Source: Plasticicumulans lactativorans (lineage in GTDB: Bacteria > Pseudomonadota > Gammaproteobacteria > Competibacterales > Competibacteraceae). Taken from it: a DNA stretch of 64,000 nt. Under the pieces are notes generated by a model. The model made no database searches and was not told where the DNA came from. It saw only the letters and a program-made list of their open reading frames with translations. Positions 25,801 to 36,152 of the stretch are shown in pieces. Where the stretch lies: the NCBI RefSeq assembly GCF_004341245.1, contig NZ_SLWY01000008.1, positions 124,001 to 188,000 on the forward strand. The letters are read 5' to 3'. Position 1 is the stretch's first letter. Each line of letters begins with the position of its first letter. A program made the translations under genes and the position numbers.

Positions 25801-27951
25801 CGCGCGCAGGCGCTCGCGAGTGGCCGGCGCGCGCTGCGGATCGGCGAGCCAGGCCTGCAGCGCGCGCGCCGCCTCGGCGATGGTCGCGATCAGCACCGGC
25901 GTGCTCGGGCAGCGCCCTTCCAGCACCTGGTTCAGCAGGTTCTCGACCGCCCAGGCGAACTCGCCGGCGACCTGCTCGCCGACCATGCGGCCGCTGCCCT
26001 TGAGGGTGTGGAAGGCCCGGCGCACGTGGCGCAGGGTTTCGAGGTCGTCGGGGCGCCGTTCGAGCCGCGCGAGGTGCCCGGCGATGCTGTCGAACTCGCC
26101 CGCCGCCTCCTCGAGGAAGACCTCCAGCAGGTCGAGGTCGATGTCGGCCGCTGCCGCGGCGGCGGTCGGCGCGGGTTCGGCCGCCCGCGCGGCGACGAAC
26201 AGGCGTTCGAGCTCGGCATCGTCGGCGACCTCGAGCTCGGTCGGCAGCGCGTGCTCGGCCGGCGCCGCAGGAGGTTCCGGCACCCAGTCGAGCGCCGCCG
26301 CGGCGGGCTCTTCGGCAGGCACCGGCGGTGCCTGGATGGCGTCGGCGGCGAAGGCGGGCTGCGGCTCGGCGCGCGGCGGCGGCAGGTGCGGCACGTCCAC
26401 GCGGCGCGCGGCGACGAGGTGCTCGCGGGCGCGCTCGATTTCACCGTCGGCGAATGCCTGGCCGGCGGCGCGCTGTTCGAGCGCGTACTCGGCGACCACC
26501 ATGGCGTCGGCGACGGCGCCGGCGAAGGTGTCGTCGACCGCACCGGCGCCGGCGAGCGCGCGCACCGTGGCGAGCAGTTCGGTCACCAGCGCCTGCTCGG
26601 CGCCGCATTCGAGCACGGCGAGGATGCCGATCACCCGCCCCAGGTGGGCGGCGGCCTCGTTCCAGGCGACGTCGCCGGCTTCGCCGCGCAGGCGCGCATC
26701 GACCTCGCCGCGCGCCTGGCGCAGCAGCTCGACCGCCTCGCGCAGCACCGCGCTGCGCGCCTGGCGCGTGTCGATCGCGGTGAGGTCGGCGAGCGGGTCC
26801 TGCGCGACGCTGCCGGGCGGGGCGAAGGCGAGCGTGCCGAGGTGCTCGACGCTGCTTTCGAGCAGCACCAGATCGGCAGCGAGCGCCATCAGCTCGCCCT
26901 CGTCGAACGCCTCGCCGCTCACCGCCGCCGCGGCGAGGCGGTCGAGCCAGTGCCGCGCCAGCGCCACCGGCGCCTCGGCTTCGAGCAGATCGAGGACGTT
27001 CGCCACCTGCGGCAGCAGCGCGAGGTCCTCGGCGAGCTGCCCCGCACCGAGCGGGGCGCTGCGGCTGCTGGCGTCGAGCGCGCCGCGGCACACCGCGAGC
27101 TGCTCGGCGAGCTCGGCGGCGATCAGGCGCACGGTTTCGGGATCGGCGAGCACGTACCCGCCGGCATCGCTGCCCGGGGCTTCCGGATGGTAGTCGACGC
27201 GGTCGGTGAGCCACATGCGCCCGGTCGCCGAGGTGGTCAGTTCGGCTTCGAGGCGGCGGATCAGGTCGACGCGCCCGGCGGCGTCGGCGTCACCCGCCCC
27301 GGTCTCGGCGAGCAGGCGCAGCTGCCGGTCGGCGTCGCGCAGCAGCAGGTTCTGCGCGCGCACCGGTGGCAGGCCGAACTGCGCGAGGGTCTCGGCCACG
27401 CCCTGCAGGCGCCACCAGAGTTCGTAATCGGCGCCGCTGCGGCAGGCGGCCTTCAGCTCGGTGCAGATGCGCTCGATCGCGGCGAGGTGCGGCCCCGGCG
27501 ACGGTCCCCGCAGCAGGCCGAGCAGCGCGCGCTGGAACGCCGGGCGCACCCCGGTGGCGATGCTGCGCACCAGCGCGCGGGCCGGATCGTCGTCCGCCTC
27601 CCCGGCGGGCGCTTCGGGGCGCCGCCCGACGCGCTGCCAGGCGAGCCGGTGGCCGAGCGCGAGCACCTGTTCCAGCAGGTGCTCGCGTGCCTCGGCGGGC
27701 TCCAGGCCACCCTGCTGGCCGATGCGCGTGGCGAGATCGAGCAGCTCGGCGGCCTGCGCGGCGCTGTCGGCATCCTCCAGCATCGCGCAGGCGCCCTGGA
27801 TCTGGCGCAGCCCGGCGATCACGCCGTCGAGCGAGGCGCTCCCCGTCGGCGCGGCGAAGAAGGCTTCGAGCGCGCTGCGCACGCGCCCGAGGGTGGCGTC
27901 GAGTTCGGCACGCACCTCGGCGTGCGCGATGTCCGCCCGCGGCTCGCTCAT
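22894..27951 (-). CDS. chpA: ChpA/PilL hybrid chemotaxis kinase of type IV pili
   Basis: 1685-residue CheA-like kinase controlling twitching motility. A long N-terminal helical region is followed by two clear Hpt domains with phospho-His at 648 (FHTLKGS) and 968 (MHTLKGS), then a dimerisation helix, a HATPase domain (HVLRNAVSHGIE, DDGAGLD, GRGVGLD), a CheW-like regulatory domain, and a receiver with Asp1608 (VVILDIEMPRMDG). Pseudomonas ChpA has eight phosphotransfer-like domains and about 2450 residues, so this is a shorter form. A Pro/Glu/Ala-rich linker (about 715-790) separates the Hpt domains. It follows pilJ by 28 bp. Confidence 0.93.
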   Translation of the reverse strand: MSEPRADIAHAEVRAELDATLGRVRSALEAFFAAPTGSASLDGVIAGLRQIQGACAMLEDADSAAQAAELLDLATRIGQQGGLEPAEAREHLLEQVLALGHRLAWQRVGRRPEAPAGEADDDPARALVRSIATGVRPAFQRALLGLLRGPSPGPHLAAIERICTELKAACRSGADYELWWRLQGVAETLAQFGLPPVRAQNLLLRDADRQLRLLAETGAGDADAAGRVDLIRRLEAELTTSATGRMWLTDRVDYHPEAPGSDAGGYVLADPETVRLIAAELAEQLAVCRGALDASSRSAPLGAGQLAEDLALLPQVANVLDLLEAEAPVALARHWLDRLAAAAVSGEAFDEGELMALAADLVLLESSVEHLGTLAFAPPGSVAQDPLADLTAIDTRQARSAVLREAVELLRQARGEVDARLRGEAGDVAWNEAAAHLGRVIGILAVLECGAEQALVTELLATVRALAGAGAVDDTFAGAVADAMVVAEYALEQRAAGQAFADGEIERAREHLVAARRVDVPHLPPPRAEPQPAFAADAIQAPPVPAEEPAAAALDWVPEPPAAPAEHALPTELEVADDAELERLFVAARAAEPAPTAAAAAADIDLDLLEVFLEEAAGEFDSIAGHLARLERRPDDLETLRHVRRAFHTLKGSGRMVGEQVAGEFAWAVENLLNQVLEGRCPSTPVLIATIAEAARALQAWLADPQRAPATRERLRALEARIVELLAAALEAPEAVVPAAPESVAAPEPVPEPVPVPAAAAEEPAAQPVAAPEPVTEQALDRTLGALAGHPAFAPPPAPPPALPSGPEWLEAILLVLDDCQEGSTASREALIQALRPLTGPDFPEAVMRLAAALEAYLVRLRALGRGLDGNDILLCEECAAVFGDLTEGSAVEAEAVDELLDHITRRGQALVVTAPVAAARREADRELATVFIGEAGEILDAAEVTLARWRHDRANPALLNDLRREMHTLKGSSRMAGYTQVGDLAHATESLLDAVSNGTAVASDAIADGLQRALDRFVEMLGVIEGGDAAAAADELIQDLHDLLASGTVRAPAAVPAPRAGAVAVAGGNVESVRVSNRLLDALVNQIGETSIFRARLEQGVSTLRGNLGELRQTVERLRAQLRQLEIETEKQILFRYERGGADGNAEFDPLELDRFSEVQQLSRALAEVADDLGSLQESLLDQTHEMSSLLEQQGKVDKELQQGVLQTRVVRIDSVVPRLRRVVRQAAEDTGKRAELLIEGADAEVERTLLDTMVAPLEHVLRNAVSHGIEPPALRAAAGKPETGTITLNLRREGSEVLITVADDGAGLDFAAIRATAEKRGVLAPGALASEADLAGLLMMPGFSTAREVTQVAGRGVGLDVLAEAVKTLRGAVHVHSRGGQGVTFTIRLPYSLSITQALLVRASGETYAIPLLAVEAVGRLGGRAFRDYLGGHPVEHDYAGDVFPVHSLAVAVGGEPPQPGSIEGRPPVLLFRSADQRAAIQVDAVLGRQEIIVKPVGPQLAAIPGISGATVLGDGQVVLILDMAALLRKLAQQTLLAAEAKVLRRAREGGAGPPVSALVIDDSITMRKVTARFLERHGIQVGLAKDGIDAVARLDQSVPDVVILDIEMPRMDGFELVAHIRNQARLRHLPVIMVTSRTGDKHRERAARLGVNAYLGKPYQERELLATIRAVLGARAAALPSP

Positions 27952-27979
27952 GCCCGTCCCCTGTGCGCGTGCTCGCGCG

Positions 27980-29470
27980 TCACGCCGCGCCCGCCCCGGG
28001 CAGGCGGAACCCGGCCACCGACTGGCGCAGGTCCTGCGCGAGCGAGGACAGCTCGCCCATCGCGCGCGCCGTGGTCGCGCCGCCGGCGGCGGTCTCGGCG
28101 GTGGTGGCGTTGATCGCCTCCATGCTCACCGCGACGCGCCCGGCCATCGTCGAGACCTCGGTGGCCGCGGTGGAGATCTCGGCGATCAGCGCGGCGAGGC
28201 GCGCCGCCACGCTCTCGATCTCGCCGAGCGCCTCGCCGGCCTTCTCGGCGAGCCCGGCGCCGTTGACCACCTCGGTGGTGCTCTTCTCCATCGAGATGAT
28301 GGCTTCGTTGGTGTCGGCCTGGATGGTCTTGACCAGCGCCTCGATGCGCCGCGTGGCGTGGCCGGAGCGCTCGGCGAGGCGCTGCACCTCGTCGGCGACC
28401 ACGGCGAAGCCGCGCCCGGCCTCGCCGGCGGCCGAGGCCTGGATCGCGGCGTTGAGCGCGAGGATGTTGGTCTGGTCGGCGATGTCGTTGATCAGCTCGA
28501 CGATGTCGCCGATCTCCTGCGAGGACTCGCCGAGCCGCTTGATGCGCTTCGAGGTCTCCTGGATGTGCTCGCGGATCGCGTCCATGCCGTGCATGGTGCG
28601 GCGCACGCGCTCGCCGCCCTCGCGGGCGAGCCCGGCGGACTGGTGCGCGACCTCGGCCGAGGTGCTGGTCTTGCCCGAGACCGCGTCGAGCGCCTGCGCC
28701 ATCTGCGCCACCGTGGTGTTGGAGGCCTCGATCTGGCGCGCCTGCGCCTGCGCGGCCTCGGCGAGGCGGTCGGCCACCGCGCGCGTTTCCACCACCGCCG
28801 CGGCGACGCGCTCGGAGGTGGCGTTGATCGTCGTCACCAGCTCGCGCAGCGCCTCGATCGCGTAGTTGATCGAATCGGCGATCGCGCCGGTGATGTCCTC
28901 GGTGACGCTCGCCTGGACGGTCAGGTCGCCTTCGGCGAGGCCGCCCATCTCGTCGAGCAGGCGCAGGATGGCGTCCTGGTTGCGGCGGTTCTGGTCGTCG
29001 GTCTGCTCCTTGCGCCGCTCGGTGTCGACGTTGCGGTGCTCGATCTCGCGCGCCCGCCGCCGCGCGTCGCCCACCTGCTGCTGCAGCAGCAGCACCAGCA
29101 GCAGCACCGACACCGCCGCGCAGGCGTAGACCACGCGCCGGTCGACGTCGATGCCGAGCACCTGCGCCTTCGCCGGGCCGTCGACGTCGCCGCGGTCCTG
29201 CGCCGCGGCGAGCCGGCCGAGGCGCTCGCTCGCGGCCTGCAGCCGGGCGATGGCGCCGTCCGCGCCATGGGCGGCCTCCTGCGCGAGTTCCGGCAGGCTG
29301 CGCGCGACCCGCCCGAGCTCGGCGGCGAGCGCCGTGCGGTTCTCGGCCTCGCTGCGCTCGGTGGCGAGCCAGCCCGCGACGGTGAGCGCGACGGCGACCA
29401 CCAGCAGCACGATCAGCGCGAGATAGCGGGCGTTGCCCGCGGCACCGGCGGAGGGGAGCGTTTCGTTCAT
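27980..29470 (-). CDS. pilJ: PilJ-like methyl-accepting protein with short sensor region
   Basis: 496-residue chemoreceptor of the twitching-motility pathway. One helix at about 13-36, a short periplasmic part of about 70 residues, a second helix ([17 protein letters not shown]), a HAMP-like linker, and a full MCP signalling hairpin ([20 protein letters not shown]). Classical PilJ is near 680 residues with two PilJ sensor domains; here most of that is missing. No C-terminal CheR-tethering pentapeptide is seen. Start ATG 29470 (MNETLPSAG). Lies between pilI and chpA. Confidence 0.9.
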   Translation of the reverse strand: MNETLPSAGAAGNARYLALIVLLVVAVALTVAGWLATERSEAENRTALAAELGRVARSLPELAQEAAHGADGAIARLQAASERLGRLAAAQDRGDVDGPAKAQVLGIDVDRRVVYACAAVSVLLLVLLLQQQVGDARRRAREIEHRNVDTERRKEQTDDQNRRNQDAILRLLDEMGGLAEGDLTVQASVTEDITGAIADSINYAIEALRELVTTINATSERVAAAVVETRAVADRLAEAAQAQARQIEASNTTVAQMAQALDAVSGKTSTSAEVAHQSAGLAREGGERVRRTMHGMDAIREHIQETSKRIKRLGESSQEIGDIVELINDIADQTNILALNAAIQASAAGEAGRGFAVVADEVQRLAERSGHATRRIEALVKTIQADTNEAIISMEKSTTEVVNGAGLAEKAGEALGEIESVAARLAALIAEISTAATEVSTMAGRVAVSMEAINATTAETAAGGATTARAMGELSSLAQDLRQSVAGFRLPGAGAA

Positions 29471-29505
29471 GGTTGTTCTCGGCTCTCGGAAGGACGCGCG
29501 GCGCG

Positions 29506-30036
29506 CTACAGCGCCGCCGCCATGAAACGCGGATCGGCCAGCAGCCGGCCGAGATCGAAGGCGAACCACAGGCTGCCATCGACCTCGTAGGCATCGCGCA
29601 GGTACGGCCGCAGCGTCGGGTCGACGGCGGGCAGCGGGCGGCGGTTGGCCGTGCCGCTCGGGCGCATGCCGACGATCTCGTCGACCAGCAGGGCGTAGCT
29701 CCAGGCCTCGCCGGGCACCACCACCAAGCGGCTGCGCGGGCCGACGACGCTGCGCCGGCCGGTGAGGAAGTCGAGCAGGTCGATGACGGTGGTGATGCGC
29801 CCGCGCAGGCTCATGATGCCGAGCAGCCAGGGCTGCGCGCCGGGCACCTGGGTGAGCCGCGGCAGCGGCACGATCTCGCCGGTCTCGCGCAGGTCGAACA
29901 GGAGCTGGGTGCCGCCGAGGCGCAGGCCGAGCGCGCCGACGCCGGCCCCGGCGCTGCCCGGGGCGGGCGCCGCCTGGCTGCGCCGCTCCAGTTCGAGCAG
30001 CTGGTCGAAGGGGTGCGGGCGGGCGGGCGCGGCCAT
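29506..30036 (-). CDS. pilI: PilI CheW-like adaptor
   Basis: 176-residue CheW-domain protein that links PilJ to ChpA. The core contains [19 protein letters not shown] and [20 protein letters not shown], as in PilI proteins, and there is no extra domain. Starts 5 bp after the pilH stop and ends 35 bp before pilJ, so it is in the same operon. Confidence 0.92.
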   Translation of the reverse strand: MAAPARPHPFDQLLELERRSQAAPAPGSAGAGVGALGLRLGGTQLLFDLRETGEIVPLPRLTQVPGAQPWLLGIMSLRGRITTVIDLLDFLTGRRSVVGPRSRLVVVPGEAWSYALLVDEIVGMRPSGTANRRPLPAVDPTLRPYLRDAYEVDGSLWFAFDLGRLLADPRFMAAAL

Positions 30037-30041
30037 CGGCG

Positions 30042-30419
30042 TCAGGACCGGCGGGCGAGCACGGCGCCGATCTTCGCCAGCAGTTCGGCTTCGACCGGCG
30101 GCTTCACCACGTATTCGACCGCGCCCTGGCGCATGCCCCAGATGCGGTCGGTCTCCTGGTCCTTGGTGGTCACCATGATGATCGGGATGTTGGCGGTCTG
30201 CGGCGCCTTGGCGAGCTTGCGGGTGGCCTGGAAACCGTTCATGCCGGGCATCACGACGTCCATCAGGATCAGGTCGGGGCGTTCGGAGAGGGCGGTGGCG
30301 ATGCCCGATTCGGCGCTGTTCGCGCTCAGGACCCGGTAGCCGGCGGGTTCGAGCATCCGCGTCAGAGCGAACACCTCGGTCGCGGAGTCATCGATGATCA
30401 GGATGCGGGCATTGGCCAT
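30042..30419 (-). CDS. pilH: PilH response regulator
   Basis: 125-residue single receiver domain with ILIIDDS at the acidic pocket, phospho-Asp in [13 protein letters not shown], and the conserved Lys in VVKPP. PilH counteracts PilG in twitching control. ATG 30419 gives the family length (about 120); the upstream in-frame ATG at 30446 would add nine atypical residues. 76 bp after pilG. Confidence 0.92.
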   Translation of the reverse strand: MANARILIIDDSATEVFALTRMLEPAGYRVLSANSAESGIATALSERPDLILMDVVMPGMNGFQATRKLAKAPQTANIPIIMVTTKDQETDRIWGMRQGAVEYVVKPPVEAELLAKIGAVLARRS

Positions 30420-30495
30420 GGTGCTGTTCCGTTTGAGCATCCGCACGGGGCCGGCCGCCCCGCGACCGGTTCCGGGTCCGACCCATCCCTAGAGC

Positions 30496-30894
30496 TCACC
30501 GGGTGGTGTGGACATGCAGGTGGATCGCCTCGAGCAGATCCTCGCGAGTGAACGGTTTGGTGATGAACTGCTCGGAACCGGCGAGCTTGCCGCGCGCCTT
30601 GTCGAAGATGCCGTCCTTGCTCGACAGCATGATCACCGGCGTGGAGCGGAAGCGGCGGTTGCTCTTGATCACCGAGCAGGTCTGATAGCCGTCGAGGCGC
30701 GGCATCATGATGTCGAGGAAGACGATGTCGGGTTCGCTGTCGACGAGCTTGGAGAGGGCCTCGAAGCCGTCGTCGGCGGTGACCACGGTGAAGCCCTCGC
30801 GTTCGAGCAGGGTTTCGGCGGTGCGGCGGATGGTGCGACTGTCGTCGACCACCATGACCTTGATCGTGGGATTCGCGCTGCCCGCTGGCTCCAC
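30496..30894 (-). CDS. pilG: PilG response regulator
   Basis: 132-residue single-domain receiver: VMVVDDSRTIRRTAETLL, phospho-Asp in IVFLDIMMPRLDGYQ, and FITKPF. GTG 30894 is preferred because GAGGAG lies eight bases upstream and the product has the usual PilG length (about 135). It is the first gene of the pil chemosensory operon and is divergent from gshB. Confidence 0.93.
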   Translation of the reverse strand: MEPAGSANPTIKVMVVDDSRTIRRTAETLLEREGFTVVTADDGFEALSKLVDSEPDIVFLDIMMPRLDGYQTCSVIKSNRRFRSTPVIMLSSKDGIFDKARGKLAGSEQFITKPFTREDLLEAIHLHVHTTR

Positions 30895-31144
30895 CTGGAT
30901 TCTCCTCAGACGTCGCGCCGCCCGCCCGCCCGGCCCTGTCGCCGGCTCGCGCGGGAGCCCGCGCCGCCGATGCGGGGGTGTATCATCCGCCCGCCCCGGC
31001 GGTGCCTGCGAGGCACCGCGAAGCAGCGCCGAGCCCCCTGAATTCGGCTTGGCACCATAACCGAAATCCGTTTCCGCTGGAAACACCTGTCGAACCGCAC
31101 CGCGGGCCGTGCCAGCGCGGCCCGCGCGCAGCCGGAATGAGCCC

Positions 31145-32088
31145 ATGAACAAGCGTCTCGGCGTGGTGATGGACCCCATCGCCAGCATCACCGTCAAGAA
31201 GGACACCACCTTCGCCATCCTGCTCGCCGCCCAGGCGCGCGGCTGGTCGATCGCCTACTTCGAGCAGGCCGACCTGTGGCTGCGCGACGGCCGCGCGTGG
31301 GGGCGCGCACGCGCGCTCACGCTGCGCGACGATCCCCACGACTGGTTCACCCTCGGTGCGCCGCACGACGCCCCGCTCGCCGAGCTCGACGCCATCCTGA
31401 TGCGCAAGGACCCGCCGTTCGACATGGAGTACGTCTACACCACCTACCTGCTCGAACGCGCCGAGGCCGAGGGCGTGCTGGTGGTCAACCGCCCGCAGAG
31501 CCTGCGCGACGCCAACGAGAAGCTCTACACCGCCTGGTTCGCCGAGCACTGCCCGCCGACCCTGGTGGCGCGCGACGCGGCGCGCTTCAAGGCCTTCCTC
31601 GCCGAGCACGGCGACGTGATCTTCAAGCCGCTCGAGGGCATGGGCGGCAGCGGCATCTTCCGCGTGCGCGCCGACGACCCCAACGTCAACGTCGTCATCG
31701 AGACCCTCACCGAGCGCGGCCGGCGCTTCGCGATGGCGCAGCGCTACCTGCCCGAGATCGTCGCCGGCGACAAGCGCATCCTGCTGATCGACGGCGAGCC
31801 GGTGCCCTACTGCCTGGCACGCATCCCCGCCGCCGGCGAGACCCGCGGCAACCTCGCCGCCGGCGGGCGCGGCGTCGGCCAGCCGCTGACGGACGAGGAC
31901 CGCGCGATCTGCGCCGCGGTGGGGCCGGTGCTGCGCGCCCGGGGGCTGCTGTTCGTCGGCCTCGACGTGATCGGCACGCGCCTCACCGAGATCAACGTCA
32001 CCAGCCCCACCTGCGCGCGCGAGCTCGACGCGCAGTTCGGCCTCGACATCGGCGGCGAGCTGATGCGGGCGATCGAGGCGCGCTGCGC

Positions 32089-32092
<4 letters not shown>
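31145..32092 (+). CDS. gshB: Glutathione synthetase
   Basis: 315-residue ATP-grasp enzyme joining gamma-glutamylcysteine and glycine, the last step of glutathione synthesis in the cytoplasm. Seen: N-terminal GVVMDPIASI, FDMEYVYTTYLLE, the ATP-grasp loop KPLEGMGGSGIFRV, and the C-terminal GLDVIGTRLTEINVTSPT. Length equals the family standard. It heads a five-gene run in which each gene overlaps the next by 4 bp (here ATGA with apbE). Divergent from pilG. Confidence 0.96.
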
Positions 32093-33155
<1,063 letters not shown>

Positions 33156-33159
<4 letters not shown>

Positions 33160-33557
33160 GCGCGGCGGCGGGCGGGCCCCGGGCGCGGCGCGCGCTGCTG
33201 CGCCCGGCCGATGCGCTGGTGCTGGCGCTGGCGCTGGCGCTGCTCGGCGGGCTCTACGCCCGGCTCTGGGGTGATGGCGGTGCCGGCGCCGAGGTGCGCA
33301 TCAGCGTCGACGGCCGCGAGTTCGCGCGGCTGCCGCTCACCGAGGCGCGCACCGTCGAGGTGCCCGGCCCGGCCGGCATCACCGTGGTCGAGGTGCGCGA
33401 CGGCCGCGCCCGCTGCGCCGCCTCGCCCGGCCCGCAGCACCTGTGCGAGCGCGCCGGCTGGCTCGCCCGCGGCGGCGAGGTGGCGATCGGCCTGCCGAAC
33501 CGCGTGGCGATCGAGATCCTCGCGCGCGAGCGCCACTTCGACGGCTTCACCTATTGA
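33156..33557 (+). CDS. NusG domain II-containing membrane-anchored protein
   Basis: 133 residues: one N-terminal helix (ADALVLALALALLGGLYARL), then a small beta-rich extracytoplasmic domain of the NusG_II type with two Cys (RCAASPGPQHLC) about ten residues apart. GTG start overlaps the apbE stop; its own stop overlaps the next start. In other bacteria such proteins occur beside ApbE, Gx transporters and FMN-binding proteins, so a role in flavin-linked redox chemistry at the membrane is inferred; activity is unknown. It is not a transcription factor despite the domain name. Confidence 0.85.
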
Positions 33558-34105
33558 ACGCCCCGCCCCCCGCCGAACCGCCGCCGCCCGCCGTGCTGCG
33601 CCTCGCGGTGACCGCCGAGGATCAGCGCATCGCCTGGTTCGCCGCGCTCGCGATCGCCGTGCACCTGGCCGAGGCCGCGCTGCCGAGCCCGCTGCCGGGG
33701 GTCAAGCCGGGGCTCGCCAACGTCGTCACGCTGCTGGTGCTGGAGCGCCACGGCTGGGCCGCGGCGGCGTGGGTCGCCGCGCTGCGGGTGCTGGTCGGCA
33801 GCCTGCTGCTCGGCACCTTCCTGTCGCCGACCTTCCTGCTGTCGGCGGGCGGCGCCGCCGGCAGCCTCGCCGTGCTCGGGCTCGCGGCGCGCGCCGGCTG
33901 CTTCGGCGCGGTCGGCTACGGGGTGCTCGCCGCCTGCGCGCACATGGCGGCGCAGTTCGCGCTGGCGTGGACGCTGCTGATCCCGCACCCGGCGCTGCTC
34001 AAGCTGCTGCCGCCGCTGATGACCGTGGCAGTCGTCACCGGGCTGCTCAGCGGTATCATCGCGCGCACCGTGCCCGCTGCCGAAGCCGACGCCCCGCCAC
34101 CATGA
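33554..34105 (+). CDS. Gx transporter family membrane protein
   Basis: 183-residue integral membrane protein with about five to six helices. LPGVKPGLANVVTLLVLE is the conserved signature of the family also labelled heptaprenyl diphosphate synthase component I or Gx transporter. The frame opens at TTG 33554, overlapping the preceding stop; a GTG near 33591 is the other option. It resembles ECF-type S components in topology. It is coupled to apbE, NusG_II and tonB genes. Substrate unknown; a flavin or quinone-linked role is inference from neighbours. Confidence 0.8.
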   Translation: MNAPPPAEPPPPAVLRLAVTAEDQRIAWFAALAIAVHLAEAALPSPLPGVKPGLANVVTLLVLERHGWAAAAWVAALRVLVGSLLLGTFLSPTFLLSAGGAAGSLAVLGLAARAGCFGAVGYGVLAACAHMAAQFALAWTLLIPHPALLKLLPPLMTVAVVTGLLSGIIARTVPAAEADAPPP

Positions 34106-35010
34106 ACCCGATGCTGCGCGACGACCTGCGCACCCACCCCGGCCACCGCCTCGCGCTCGCGATCCCGGTGGCCGCGGCGGTGCACGCGCTGCTGATCGCA
34201 GGGGTGCAGTTCGCACCGCCGACGGTGCCGTCCGACCCGGTGCTGAGCTTCAACGTCAGCCTGGTCGAGCGCGTCGGCAGCGGCCCCGAGCACGCGCCGC
34301 TGGCCCCGACCCCCACCCCGCCGAAGCCGCTCGCCGCCGCCGCGCCGGCCGAGACCGAACCGCTGCCACCCCCGCAGGCGCCGGCCGAGGCCGAGACCGC
34401 GCCCGCCGCAGCCGTCACCGAAGTCACCACCACGGCGATCGCGCCGGGCGCGGCGGCGCACCGTGCCGAGGCGCCGCGGGCCGAACGGCCGCGCCCGCAG
34501 CCGCCGGCGCCGCGCCCGGCCGAGCCGCGCCCCCCGCGCCCGGCGCCGCCGCCGCGCCCGAGCGGCCCGCCGAGCGCGCTCGACCTGATGAGCAGCGGGC
34601 TCGACATGGCCGCCAACGAACTCGCCGCGCCGCCCGCTGCCAGCAGCCGCGGCCGCACCAAGCGCGCCGACCCGAACGACACCACCTCGCTCGAGGGCTA
34701 CTACGCCGCCGCCTGGGTGCAGAAGGTCGAGCGCATCGGCACCCTCAACTTCCCCGAGGAGGCGCGCCGGCACAACCTCACCGGCAACCTGGTGATGACC
34801 GTCCAGGTGCGCGCCGACGGCGGCATACAGTCGATCGTGATCAACCGCTCCTCGGGCATCCCCGCGCTCGACGCCGGCGCGCGGCGCATCGTCGAGCTGG
34901 GCGCGCCGTACGCGGCCTTCCCCGCCGAGCTGCGGCAGAAGTACGACGTGCTCGCCATCACCCGCACCTGGCAGTTTCTGCAGGGCGCGCAGCTGCGCAG
35001 CAGCCGCTAG
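34102..35010 (+). CDS. tonB: Energy transducer TonB
   Basis: 302-residue TonB protein: N-terminal anchor helix (about 18-38), a Pro/Ala-rich periplasmic spacer (about 65-165), and a C-terminal TonB domain (YAAAWVQKVERIGTLNFPEEA...GNLVMTVQVRADG...AFPAEL) that contacts outer-membrane receptors. No exbB or exbD genes are adjacent. It is the last member of the overlapping gshB run. Its target receptor is not in this window. Confidence 0.93.
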   Translation: MNPMLRDDLRTHPGHRLALAIPVAAAVHALLIAGVQFAPPTVPSDPVLSFNVSLVERVGSGPEHAPLAPTPTPPKPLAAAAPAETEPLPPPQAPAEAETAPAAAVTEVTTTAIAPGAAAHRAEAPRAERPRPQPPAPRPAEPRPPRPAPPPRPSGPPSALDLMSSGLDMAANELAAPPAASSRGRTKRADPNDTTSLEGYYAAAWVQKVERIGTLNFPEEARRHNLTGNLVMTVQVRADGGIQSIVINRSSGIPALDAGARRIVELGAPYAAFPAELRQKYDVLAITRTWQFLQGAQLRSSR

Positions 35011-35028
35011 GCGCCGCCGCCGGCGTCC

Positions 35029-35057
35029 TTGTAAAGCCCCGGACCTGCTCGGATACT
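35029..35057 (+). promoter_or_regulatory. Possible promoter before yqgE
   Basis: TTGTAA (35029-35034), a 17-bp spacer, and GATACT (35052-35057) on the plus strand. The pair is reasonable for sigma-70, but the expected transcript start would fall almost on the yqgE ATG at 35065, so the message would be nearly leaderless. Weak call. Confidence 0.35.
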
Positions 35058-35064
35058 GAGACCC

Positions 35065-35625
35065 ATGATCGAGCAGACCTTCCTCACCAACCAGTTCCTG
35101 ATCGCGATGCCCGCGCTCGCCGACCCGCACTTCGTGCGCACGGTGACCTACATCTGCGAGCACAGCGCGGCAGGGGCGCTGGGGATCGTGATCAACCGCC
35201 CGCTCGACCTCGACAGCTCCGAGTTGCTCAGCAACCTCGGCATCCAGTTCGTGCCGGGCAGCGCGGCGCAGCCGGTGTTCGCCGGCGGCCCGGTGCACCA
35301 GGAGCAGGGCTTCGTGCTGCACCGGCCCGCCGGCGGCTGGGGTTCGTCGCTCGCGATCACCGACGAGATCGGCATCACCACCTCGCGCGACATCCTCGAG
35401 GCCCTCGGCCGCGGCGAGGCGCCGGCGGACATGCTGATCGCGCTGGGCTACGCCGGCTGGGGGCCGGGCCAGCTCGAACGCGAACTCGGCGACAACGCCT
35501 GGCTGTGCGGCCCGGCCGATCCGGCGGTGATGTTCCGCCTGCCCGCCGAGCAGCGCTGGTCGGCGGCGGCGGCGCTGCTCGGCATCGACCTCACCCTGCT
35601 CTCGGCCGAGGCCGGCCACGGCTGA
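35065..35625 (+). CDS. yqgE: YqgE/AlgH family protein
   Basis: 186-residue protein of the UPF0301 family. Conserved segments: LTNQFLIAMPAL at the start, GALGIVINRPL, VFAGGPV, GYAGWGPGQLERE, and WLCGPADPAVMF. Biochemical role is not settled; it is almost always beside ruvX (yqgF), as here (56 bp gap). Likely first gene of the yqgE-ruvX-pyr run. Confidence 0.95.
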   Translation: MIEQTFLTNQFLIAMPALADPHFVRTVTYICEHSAAGALGIVINRPLDLDSSELLSNLGIQFVPGSAAQPVFAGGPVHQEQGFVLHRPAGGWGSSLAITDEIGITTSRDILEALGRGEAPADMLIALGYAGWGPGQLERELGDNAWLCGPADPAVMFRLPAEQRWSAAAALLGIDLTLLSAEAGHG

Positions 35626-35681
35626 CACCCACCGATGATCCTTCCTGCACACGGCCGCCCGACCCTAGCGCGGGGCCGGCG

Positions 35682-36152
35682 ATGAGCGCGCCGGCGCGCC
35701 CGCGCACCATGCTCGGCTTCGACTTCGGGCGGCTGCGCATCGGCGTTGCGGTCGGCCAGGAGCTGACCGGCACGGCGACGCCGCTGGTCACCCTCGCCGC
35801 GCGCGACGGCCAGCCCGACTGGGACGGCATCGCGCGGCTGCTCGCCGAGTGGCAGCCGGCGCTGCTGGTGGTCGGCGTACCGCGCCACGCCGACGGCAGC
35901 GACAGCAACAGCACCGCGCAGGCGCTACGCTTCGCCCGAAGGCTGCACGGACGCTTCGGGCTGGCGGTCGAGACCATCGACGAACGCCTGTCCTCGCACG
36001 CCGCCGACGAACGCATCGCCACCTCCGCGACGCTGCGCCGTCGCGGACGCCAGGACCGCTCCGCGCGTGACCGCTACGCCGCGGCGCTGATCCTGGAAAG
36101 CTGGTTTCATCACGCACAGGCACCACAGCCATGCACGACATCGAGCGACTGA
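35682..36152 (+). CDS. ruvX: Putative Holliday junction resolvase / pre-16S rRNA nuclease RuvX (YqgF)
   Basis: 156-residue RNase H-fold nuclease. Motifs: MLGFDFGRLRIGVAV with the first catalytic Asp, LLVVGVPRHADGS, ETIDERLSS with the Glu, and RDRYAAALILESWF near the end with the last Asp. The family processes the 5' end of 16S rRNA. The stop lies 22 bp inside the pyrR reading frame, so the two genes are tightly coupled. Confidence 0.93.
   Translation: MSAPARPRTMLGFDFGRLRIGVAVGQELTGTATPLVTLAARDGQPDWDGIARLLAEWQPALLVVGVPRHADGSDSNSTAQALRFARRLHGRFGLAVETIDERLSSHAADERIATSATLRRRGRQDRSARDRYAAALILESWFHHAQAPQPCTTSSD

Noticed and set aside
23017-28113. 1698-codon plus-strand open frame opposite chpA
   Set aside because: Low-complexity composition and no recognisable motif; chpA on the other strand has all kinase and receiver motifs.
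31001-31017. 7-bp hairpin GGTGCCT/AGGCACC between pilG and gshB
   Set aside because: No T-run and no match to a known leader; insufficient to call a regulatory element.
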